Shown here: positions 15,618 through 20,470 of the stretch, one piece after another | How positions within the stretch are numbered: the first letter of the stretch is position 1 | Layout: each line of letters begins with the position of its first letter | DNA from: Candidatus Dojkabacteria bacterium | GTDB taxonomy: Bacteria > Patescibacteriota > Dojkabacteria > J137 | Assembly (NCBI GenBank): GCA_020429545.1 | Contig: JAGQLF010000012.1 | Location: 1-20,470 of the forward strand | Direction: 5' to 3' | DNA length: 20,470 nucleotides | Position numbers and translations under genes: made by a program | The notes under the pieces: model-generated | Told to the model about the DNA's origin: nothing | What the model saw: only the letters and a program-made list of their open reading frames with translations | The model's database searches: none

Positions 15618-15623
15618 ATTATA
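15618..15623 (-). promoter_or_regulatory. Extended -10 box of rpsA
   Basis: Minus-strand TGCTATAAT. The predicted leader is about 75 nt long, so this transcript, unlike several neighbours, is not leaderless. Confidence 0.65.
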
Positions 15624-15668
15624 GCACAGCAATACGCTATAGACCATAAGCAGGTATATTATATTTTT

Positions 15669-16346
15669 CTATTTCCAATTAATCCTACCTTCTTCTATAT
15701 CTGCTTGTAAATTCCCTAAAATACTATTTCCATAAGCTTTTAATGACTTAGTTAGAAATTCTAATCTACTTCTTTTATCCTCAGGTATTTCTCTATCAAA
15801 TAGAAACTTAATACCACCTTGTACATTATTATAATCTATAACCACTTGAGCCACACTATCTGCTATACACACTTCTAAATTGACCTTACTCTCATCATCT
15901 CTTAAAAATTTAACACCTTCTTCTAATACAGGCATTCTGAGAAGTACCTCACATACTTCAGCAATACGTACAAAACTAAAATAATGCAAAATCACTCCTT
16001 CAACATAACCTCTATTATATTTATCTGATTCTAGATCATAATAATTATGATCTATGTTAGTCATTGTTGATCCATATACAGTAAGCCCTGAATAGTCTCT
16101 ATTTATGGAAAAAAATATATTTGATTGTTTAATTACTGCTAATGTCTCTATTCCATCTATATTGCCAGGCTGATGACTACTATAACCGATACTAAGTTGA
16201 TAATTTATCAGGTCAGTATCTGCCTCTACTAGATATAGAAGCGCTTCTTCTACATCGCATGGCGTACATATATAGGTAACCCCTCCCTCAGCTATCTCTA
16301 TAGAATTAAAAGTTAAATCTAGATTATTAATTTCTTCGTTGTTCAT
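15669..16346 (-). CDS. Hypothetical protein (225 aa)
   Basis: No family recognised. The start at ATG 16346 (MNNEEINNLDL) is preferred to an upstream ATG at 16490, because the longer version would run through the divergent promoter region and into the neighbouring gene; a TATAAT box also lies 10 nt upstream. The protein is soluble and acidic, with alternating strand-like segments and a C-terminal part (VAQVVIDYNNVQGGIKFLFD ... RSRLEFLTKSLKAYGNSIL). This part is laid out like the end of the 231-aa protein at 17221-17916 (hydrophobic strand, G-G, F, D, then a helix). Distant relation is possible but weak. Confidence 0.65.
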   Translation of the reverse strand: MNNEEINNLDLTFNSIEIAEGGVTYICTPCDVEEALLYLVEADTDLINYQLSIGYSSHQPGNIDGIETLAVIKQSNIFFSINRDYSGLTVYGSTMTNIDHNYYDLESDKYNRGYVEGVILHYFSFVRIAEVCEVLLRMPVLEEGVKFLRDDESKVNLEVCIADSVAQVVIDYNNVQGGIKFLFDREIPEDKRSRLEFLTKSLKAYGNSILGNLQADIEEGRINWK

Positions 16347-16356
16347 AATTGCGAAG

Positions 16357-16362
16357 ATTATA
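16357..16362 (-). promoter_or_regulatory. -10 box in the 58-bp divergent intergenic region
   Basis: Minus-strand TATAAT, 10 nt before ATG 16346. On the other strand TAATAT (about 16393-16398) lies 6 nt before ATG 16405. Both mRNAs would have almost no leader. Confidence 0.5.
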
Positions 16363-16404
16363 TCACTGACTTTAATTATTACCGAAAAAGAATTAATATT
16401 ATAT

Positions 16405-17220
16405 ATGAAAACAAAATACCCCCTTTCAGTTCTAATTTTCTCTGTTGGACTTTTTATAGGTGGAACGCTATTTGGCTTATTCCTATTCAATTATCTAACA
16501 GATACTAGTACAGATAACGACTATATGATGCAAGATGAGGATGATATGGAAGAAATGATGGACGATATGATTGGAGACTATTCTGACATAAAGATTAATT
16601 TTCAAAAAATTGAAGAAGAAACAGATCTATACTCAGCTACTCTGACTTATCCTGTAATTACATCTAGCAACAAATCACTAGAGAAAGATTTTAACGATGA
16701 AGTATATAAACTCTTTCATAATGATTTAGAAGCTATAAAAAAAGCTTCAAGCGACGATGCTGAATTTATAAAAGAATCAGGCAATAAGTATTCTATTGGT
16801 ATTGATACTTCGCTTTCTTTTCAGAATGATGAACTGATAAGCTTTATAACAGATGGTTATGTTTACTATGGAGGCGCTCATGGTAGCTCTGCAGGGCATA
16901 ATATTACATATAGTACAAAAGATAAAAAATTGATCGAAATTAGTGATTTATTTAGAGATGATTCTTATTTAGATTATCTATCTGAAGTTTCACGAGCTCA
17001 ACTTAGGCAACAAGACTGGTATGACGAAACTTTATCTGATGAATGGGTAATAACTGGAACAGAACCTAAAGAAGATAACTTTAGCCTTTTCTATTTAACT
17101 GAAGATTCTTTAGTTATAACTTTAGCTGAATATCAAGTTGCACCTTATGCTGCTGGTCAACAGAAAGTTATAGTTGACTATGATGAATTAAATCAGATGC
17201 TTACACTGGAAATCAATTAG
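16405..17220 (+). CDS. Membrane-anchored DUF3298 / RsiV-like protein
   Basis: 271 aa from ATG 16405. An earlier in-frame start at 16339 would overlap the divergent gene and add an unlikely extension. Residues 8-30 form a single membrane anchor (LSVLIFSVGLFIGGTLFGLFLF). An acidic, Asp/Met-rich linker (about 35-60) follows, then an extracellular domain. The domain has the layout of DUF4163 plus DUF3298: YSATLTYPVI, strand-rich middle, GYVYYGGAHGSSAGHNITYS, then a helix with DLF, and a final AEYQVAPYAAGQQKVIVDYDEL. Such domains occur in the anti-sigma factor RsiV (lysozyme sensing) and in PdaC. No sigma factor or deacetylase is nearby, so the role is open. Confidence 0.85.
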   Translation: MKTKYPLSVLIFSVGLFIGGTLFGLFLFNYLTDTSTDNDYMMQDEDDMEEMMDDMIGDYSDIKINFQKIEEETDLYSATLTYPVITSSNKSLEKDFNDEVYKLFHNDLEAIKKASSDDAEFIKESGNKYSIGIDTSLSFQNDELISFITDGYVYYGGAHGSSAGHNITYSTKDKKLIEISDLFRDDSYLDYLSEVSRAQLRQQDWYDETLSDEWVITGTEPKEDNFSLFYLTEDSLVITLAEYQVAPYAAGQQKVIVDYDELNQMLTLEIN

Positions 17221-17916
17221 TTACCTACTGTTCTTATGTATATCTAACAATATTTGGTTAATGTATGCTGTATCAGTACATAAAACGAGTTGAGAGAAAA
17301 AACGTTTTATATCTGATGTCAGCTCATAATTAGATTGATATTCATCAATTATAAATCTTCCACCATATGAAGTTACACTAAAGATAGCTTCAACGTTACA
17401 GTAATCAGGTATATTCATAAAACACTTATAGTAGTGAACATCATCTTCTGCAGCATCTAAATGTGAGCAAACTATCCTACTTTGGTTTGTAAATGGAATA
17501 TCATATACCTGTGTTTCTGCTAGATATCTGTATATTATTGATTGAGCATTAAACATAACTAGGAGACCTTCTGTAGCAGATCTTGTTATACCTACACCAA
17601 TATAGGGGTTATCAGCACTCTCATCTCTGGCCTTTGATGAATTATATTCAACAATTAATCTTGATTCTTTGTCAAAACAGAAAAATACAGGCTCGCTAAT
17701 AATATTTCTCCCCATTTCACCTTTTAAACTTGTAATACAATTAACTATAAATGCATTAATCGGATAGTATCTATTACATGAGTTTGTAATAGCATCAATA
17801 CTTGTACGATTACTTAAAGTAACTTGTAGAGCGCCTACTGATATGGAATTTGTATCTCCAAAATTTATATCCAATGCAGCCTCAGATATATCAACATATT
17901 TTGATTGTATATCCAT
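17221..17916 (-). CDS. Hypothetical protein (231 aa)
   Basis: No family recognised. It begins MDIQSKYVDISEAALDINFG and has no signal peptide or membrane segment. The predicted pattern is strand-rich, with several Cys (CNRYY, NCITSL, CFDKES, VCSHLD, KCFMNIPDYC, LCTD), unusual for this gene set. A C-terminal strand-GG-strand-helix section (FSVTSYGGRFIIDEY ... IKRFFSQLVLC) is laid out like the end of the 225-aa protein at 15669-16346. Its stop codon abuts the DUF3298 stop (convergent, 0 bp apart). A TATAAA box lies 7 nt before the ATG. Confidence 0.65.
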   Translation of the reverse strand: MDIQSKYVDISEAALDINFGDTNSISVGALQVTLSNRTSIDAITNSCNRYYPINAFIVNCITSLKGEMGRNIISEPVFFCFDKESRLIVEYNSSKARDESADNPYIGVGITRSATEGLLVMFNAQSIIYRYLAETQVYDIPFTNQSRIVCSHLDAAEDDVHYYKCFMNIPDYCNVEAIFSVTSYGGRFIIDEYQSNYELTSDIKRFFSQLVLCTDTAYINQILLDIHKNSR

Positions 17917-17923
17917 AAAAATG

Positions 17924-17929
17924 TTTATA
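17924..17929 (-). promoter_or_regulatory. -10-like box of the 231-aa orphan gene
   Basis: Minus-strand TATAAA with 7 nt between the box and ATG 17916; predicted leaderless start. Confidence 0.45.
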
Positions 17930-17987
17930 AAATCTTATTTAAAAACAATACAGCATGATTCATCAGCAAACTATATTTTGGCAAGTA

Positions 17988-18527
17988 TTAAGCTTCTTTT
18001 CCTTTACCACTATACTTTTTTCCTAAGACCTGCCTGTACGCTTTTTTCAGAATACTACTCTCTTCCCTTAGAAAATTCACTCTGTCTTTATTGCCTTTAA
18101 CTTCATACCTTCTAGCACTATTTTCTCTGTCTTTAATTTCTCTTGATAAGAATTTTACTAATGGAGTTTGTATTATATTGCCATCTTTAGTATATGTTTT
18201 ATTTTGACCCACCATATCTCTCAACTCAAGAAGAGCTAATGCTGCATCATGCTGTATTGTTTTTAAAGAAGAATCCCAACTTGCATCTTTGTTCTTTGAA
18301 AAGCTAATTTCTATTGATGCTATTCTATGAGAAATAAAGCTACCTACCGCAGATTGTATTCTTTGAAAATCTTCCACTTCCAGGGCAGCATCAATATCTG
18401 CAATCCGATCTAGCAAGGATTTTCCACTATTTTCCGTTTCATACTGAATGACCTGTGCAATTACGATCTCTACTGATTGAGCTTCGTTCTCAAAACTTGG
18501 TATATCATTATTAGTTGTATCTACCAT
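17988..18527 (-). CDS. Helical protein, possibly GatB/YqeY-like
   Basis: 179 aa, almost entirely helical. The second half, FLSREIKDRENSARRYEVKG followed by NKDRVNFLREESSILKKAYR, resembles the YqeY signature, in which a helix of R-x-E-S-x-x-x-Y/F is followed by a G-(R/N)-x-D/E helix and E-x-x-x-L-x-x-Y. SLLDRIADIDAALEVEDFQRI near residue 37 recalls the YqeY N terminus. YqeY is related to the tRNA-binding tail domain of GatB and its own function is poorly known. The match is by eye and the protein is longer than YqeY (about 150), so the call is tentative. The C terminus is lysine-rich. Confidence 0.6.
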   Translation of the reverse strand: MVDTTNNDIPSFENEAQSVEIVIAQVIQYETENSGKSLLDRIADIDAALEVEDFQRIQSAVGSFISHRIASIEISFSKNKDASWDSSLKTIQHDAALALLELRDMVGQNKTYTKDGNIIQTPLVKFLSREIKDRENSARRYEVKGNKDRVNFLREESSILKKAYRQVLGKKYSGKGKEA

Positions 18528-18560
18528 AATTATGATTTTCTAATAAATATTCCGATGGAT

Positions 18561-18621
18561 TTTAGCAGCAGAATAAAAGTATTTAAACTAGCTTTTTATT
18601 CTGTTTTAGGAGGTCGCTAAA
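18561..18621. promoter_or_regulatory. Compound hairpin in the divergent region
   Basis: The outer stem TTTAGC/GCTAAA (18561-18566, 18616-18621) encloses a 10-bp stem CAGAATAAAA/TTTTATTCTG (18569-18578, 18594-18603). It lies between two divergent genes and just before the plus-strand promoter, so an operator role is possible. It could also be a further degenerate RNA element. Confidence 0.45.
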
Positions 18622-18627
18622 TAGTTT

Positions 18628-18657
18628 TTGACTAAATTCATAGAAAGGAGTTAGAAT
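18628..18657 (+). promoter_or_regulatory. Promoter of the receiver-like gene
   Basis: TTGACT (18628-18633) and TAGAAT (18652-18657) are 18 bp apart. A second -10-like box, TAAAAT (18672-18677), lies 6 nt before ATG 18684 and would give a leaderless start. Confidence 0.55.
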
Positions 18658-18683
18658 CGAGACATAGCTATTAAAATAATCCC

Positions 18684-19106
18684 ATGCCAATTGATGCTAA
18701 AGTAGCAGTATTCGAAGATGATTCTATTCAACAAAGACGGATAAGAGGTTTTTTAGAAGTTTCACATACAGTGAGAATCTGCTCAGGTGATTGAAATGAA
18801 ATTGAAAAATTTATTAATGAGTGCATGAATAACTTTATGAAGATACCTGATTTATTCCTGGTTGATGATAATTATGGTGAGGATTTTGGTTATATGGGAG
18901 ACGATATTATCAGCAAATTATTAGAACTTAAAGAAGTTTCTAGAGTTAAGTTTCACATTGCAAGTATTTCAAGTAGTAGTTTGTTAGCTGAAACTTTTGA
19001 AAAAGAAGGAATTTTAGATTGGAATAAGCAAGGATCTTATTTAGATTTACATGATAGAGTTAATAAATTACCTGATGTACCAAGACAACAAGCTCCAGAA
19101 GCCTAA
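18684..19106 (+). pseudogene. Receiver-like (CheY-type) protein with in-frame TGA
   Basis: The frame from ATG 18684 has 140 codons, with one TGA at codon 37 (18792-18794). Read through, it looks like a response-regulator receiver domain. It has beta-1 with the acidic pair (VAVFEDD, 7-13), a putative phospho-Asp strand (DLFLVDDNYG), a Ser-rich beta-4 (IASISSSS) and a Lys in ILDWNKQGS. Without the first 47 codons (restart at ATG 18825) the acidic pocket and first strand are lost. Code change is unlikely, since long neighbours have no internal TGA. The options are a nonsense mutation, readthrough, or a sequencing error. The last 11 codons encode the tail PDVPRQQAPEA, shared with the next gene. 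An RNA-like repeat starts 42 nt after the stop. Confidence 0.65.
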
Positions 19107-19148
19107 AATTAAAAAAAGCACTTTAGTATTTTATATTCAGATGAATTA

Positions 19149-19227
19149 AAGTTCGATTACCGTTAGAGTGTCGCGATATATCGGGGCATTTAATTTCTAG
19201 CTTCTATACTCGGAGAGAAGTAGACTT
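19149..19227 (+). ncRNA. Structured repeat RNA, copy 1
   Basis: The core TAAAGTTCGATTACCGTTAG (19147-19166) is identical to copy 2. P1: AAGT...ACTT plus weaker inner pairs. P2: TGTCGCGATA/TATCGGGGCA (9 of 10 pairs). A TTTAATTT linker follows. P3: CTTCT (19201-19205)/AGAAG (19216-19220), with the loop ATACTCGGAG. The G-U pairs fit the plus strand. It lies downstream of the receiver-like gene, probably in its 3' untranslated region. Confidence 0.6.
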
Positions 19228-19238
19228 GTTTAAAAACT

Positions 19239-19282
19239 AAACCCAGAATATATTCTACTCTGGTAGGCTGAGTATTGGGTTT
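19239..19282 (+). repeat. Hairpin between copy 1 and the next gene
   Basis: AAACCCA (19239-19245) pairs with TGGGTTT (19276-19282), with an inner TACTC/GAGTA stem and an unpaired GAATATATTC arm. No T-run follows, so a simple terminator is less likely. It may belong to the RNA module. Confidence 0.5.
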
Positions 19283-19318
19283 GCAATGAAATATTAAATA
19301 AATTCATAAATCAAATAA

Positions 19319-19348
19319 TTTACTAATGACCGTAGTTAAGTATATAAT
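19319..19348 (+). promoter_or_regulatory. Promoter of the 134-aa gene
   Basis: TTTACT (19319-19324) and TATAAT (19343-19348) are 18 bp apart, giving a leader of roughly 20 nt before ATG 19377. The gene can be expressed on its own. Confidence 0.55.
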
Positions 19349-19376
19349 CTCAGATCTTATTTTTTACTAACTATTT

Positions 19377-19781
19377 ATGGATAATGATGCACCTCTTATC
19401 GAACCCAGTTTTGACTCTACAGAAGGTTCGAAAGCAATTGAATCTATACTAAGAAGCTCAATTACAGAGTTAGATTCCAATGGATACAACAATACCATTT
19501 TTAAAGATAGTGATAGAAATGAATATCTTATCAATTTTACCCAAGATAGCCCAATAACAGTAATAGCTGAAAAGAAAATAGGAGTACTAGGTGATGGTAG
19601 TAAAGAATATCCTTTTTGGCCTACTAAATGGACTCCTGTTAATGATTTAAGAGACTATTCAATAGAACTAGCAAATGCAAATGATGGTCCAATTTACTAT
19701 GTAAGTGGAAGTCTTGAAGTAGGACCTTATGTAATAGTAGTAAAACCAAATGTGCCAAAACAACAAGCTCCTGAAGCTTGA
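19377..19781 (+). CDS. Hypothetical protein with shared QQAPEA tail
   Basis: 134 aa, no family recognised. It is acidic and soluble, without a signal peptide. The middle (EYLINFTQDSPITVIAEKKI) and the end (GPIYYVSGSLEVGPYVIVVK) are strand-like, suggesting a small beta-rich fold. The last residues PNVPKQQAPEA match PDVPRQQAPEA of the preceding receiver-like gene at 9 of 11 positions, although the rest of the two proteins is unrelated. It stops at TGA (19779-19781), the only TGA stop among the well-supported genes here. Since the shared tail ends at the same residue with TAA in the other gene, TGA is a true stop. Copy 2 of the structured repeat starts 32 nt downstream. Confidence 0.75.
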   Translation: MDNDAPLIEPSFDSTEGSKAIESILRSSITELDSNGYNNTIFKDSDRNEYLINFTQDSPITVIAEKKIGVLGDGSKEYPFWPTKWTPVNDLRDYSIELANANDGPIYYVSGSLEVGPYVIVVKPNVPKQQAPEA

Positions 19782-19813
19782 TTAAATTATTCTTAATAAG
19801 TTTGTAAGTTCTA

Positions 19814-19893
19814 AAGTTCGATTACCGTTAGGGAATCCCGACTAGTCGGGATTTTAAAATAGGAAATTCCTTCACCCGCAGGGAATCGGACTT
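19814..19893 (+). ncRNA. Structured repeat RNA, copy 2
   Basis: P1: AAGTTCGATT (19814-19823)/AATCGGACTT (19884-19893), 10 bp with one G-U. Conserved ACCGTTAG. P2: perfect palindrome AATCCCGACTAGTCGGGATT (19834-19853). P3: ATTCC (19866-19870)/GGAAT (19882-19886), with the conserved loop end CGCAG. A T6 run follows at 19892-19897, so this copy may also act as a terminator. The inner P1 and outer P3 bases overlap, so the two helices compete. Confidence 0.65.
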
Positions 19894-19923
19894 TTTTAAA
19901 AACAAAAAAATTCCTATTCAAAA

Positions 19924-19996
19924 GGCGATTACCGTTAGAGATTTACGCTTTAGCGTAATTTAATTTAGTAGTTTCCTTATCTCGCAGGGAATTGCT
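19924..19996 (+). ncRNA. Structured repeat RNA, copy 3
   Basis: P1: GGCGATT (19924-19930)/AATTGCT (19990-19996), 7 bp with G-U pairs. Conserved GATTACCGTTAG. P2: TTACGC/GCGTAA (19943-19958). TTTAATTTAGTAG linker. P3: TTCC/GGAA, with the loop end CTCGCAG. It has no gene of its own; only 30 bp separate it from copy 2. It lies 11 bp from the rRNA terminator coming from the other side. Confidence 0.65.
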
Positions 19997-20007
19997 ACAA
20001 AAAAAGA

Positions 20008-20030
20008 AAAAACTCCCTATGGGAGTTTTT
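20008..20030 (-). terminator. rRNA operon terminator
   Basis: A 10-bp stem AAAAACTCCC/GGGAGTTTTT with a 3-nt loop. On the minus strand it is followed by TTTCTTTTTTTG. It lies just beyond the 5S 3' end. Confidence 0.88.
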
Positions 20031-20039
20031 ACAATAAAG

Positions 20040-20151
20040 TGGCAATTACCTATTTTCCCAAGACCCTTCGGACTAAGTATCGTCGGCTCAACTGTGTTTC
20101 ACTTCTGAGTTCGGGATGGGATCAGGTGGTGCCACAGCGATACTATCACCA
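20040..20151 (-). rRNA. rrf: 5S ribosomal RNA
   Basis: About 112 nt on the minus strand. The ends pair as 5S helix I (TGGTGAT with ATTGCCA). The internal conserved part, CACCTGATCCCATCCCGAAC then AGAAGTGAAAC, is diagnostic. The exact ends are approximate. Confidence 0.93.
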
Positions 20152-20337
20152 AATGAGTAAATATTTATATCAATACTTAGTCATCTAATGACATTCAAAC
20201 CAATTTATTATAAAGAGCTTTGTACTCTAAAAACTGAATAGGGTCAAATTAAAACAAATATATCGAAATTTGTGTTAATAGCGTTGTGATTATTGCTCAC
20301 ACACTAAGTATGTGAGGCAAAAACAATCACCAAAAAA
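20152..20337 (-). other. 23S-5S spacer with a processing stem
   Basis: AT-rich spacer of about 185 bp, no tRNA. 20286-20330 contains a long stem (GTGATT...AATCAC outside, TTGC-TCACA/TGTGAGGCAA inside) just after the 23S 3' end. It is a likely RNase III-type processing site. Nothing else is recognised. Confidence 0.7.
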
Positions 20338-20470
20338 ATTTTCGGTTTATTAGTACGTCTCGGCTAAACACATTACTGTGCGTACACCTAACGCCTATCG
20401 ACCTGTTAGTCTATCAGGAACCTAATTACGAAAATTAATCTTGAAGTTGGCTTCCCACTTAGATGCCTTC
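20338..20470 (-). rRNA. rrl: 23S ribosomal RNA, 3' end (partial)
   Basis: On the minus strand it reads GAAGGCATCTAAGTGGGAAG ... CAGGTCGATAGGCGTTAGGTG ... GAGACGTACTAATAAACCG, the conserved 3' end of bacterial 23S rRNA. The gene continues past the window edge; the 3' boundary is approximate. Confidence 0.95.

Noticed and set aside
18684..19106. UGA recoded to glycine or tryptophan genome-wide
   Set aside because: More than 5,000 codons of intact genes here contain no other internal TGA, and the neighbouring gene uses TGA as stop exactly where its shared tail should end.
19147..19996. A CRISPR array or integron attC sites
   Set aside because: Units are irregularly spaced, separated by genes, have variable stems and no uniform spacers. 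GTTAG resembles an attC core, but the matching R-Y-Y-Y-A-A-C partner is missing and no integrase or cas gene is present.

Overview
The window is an AT-rich bacterial chromosome segment. Its small, divergent versions of universal genes, dispersed GC-rich palindromes and near-absence of Shine-Dalgarno sequences suggest the Patescibacteria (Candidate Phyla Radiation). This placement is an inference from style; no lineage marker here fixes a class. Long genes such as clpC, rho, radA and rpsA have no internal TGA, and a shared protein tail is closed once by TAA and once by TGA, so the standard bacterial code (UGA = stop) fits best.

Layout. (1) 1-694: end of rplJ, then rplL and a terminator, on the plus strand. 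(2) 746-4769: an envelope/peptide-ligase cluster. A 7-TM protein and an ATP-grasp/aspartyl-protease fusion lie on the plus strand and converge on a RimK-like ligase that sits 2 nt behind mreB on the minus strand. (3) 4861-15535: mostly housekeeping genes on the minus strand: ndk, tRNA-Arg(CCU), a LysM/M23 peptidase, rho with a structured leader, radA, clpC, a small orphan gene and rpsA. Two intergenic islands (about 5590-6110 and 10565-11112) hold related hairpin repeats, one of them inverted between islands. (4) 15669-18527: accessory orphan genes plus a membrane-anchored DUF3298 (RsiV-like) protein. (5) 18628-19996: two small plus-strand genes with otherwise unrelated sequences that end in the same peptide tail, P-x-V-P-(R/K)-Q-Q-A-P-E-A. 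Each is followed by a copy of a structured element, and a third copy lies just beyond. (6) 20008-20470: end of an rRNA operon on the minus strand (23S 3' end, spacer, 5S, terminator).

The most unusual part is region 5. The three repeats keep a conserved core (GATTACCGTTAG ... C-G-C-A-G-G-G) while their helices change sequence and stay paired, and the G-U pairs only work on the plus strand. This looks like an undescribed structured RNA family tied to a protein-tail module. The first gene of the module is a receiver-like protein with an in-frame TGA. Other points of interest are the 96-nt hairpin in the rho leader, many genes whose -10 box lies 5-7 nt before the start codon (predicted leaderless mRNAs), and hairpin modules shared between intergenic repeats.
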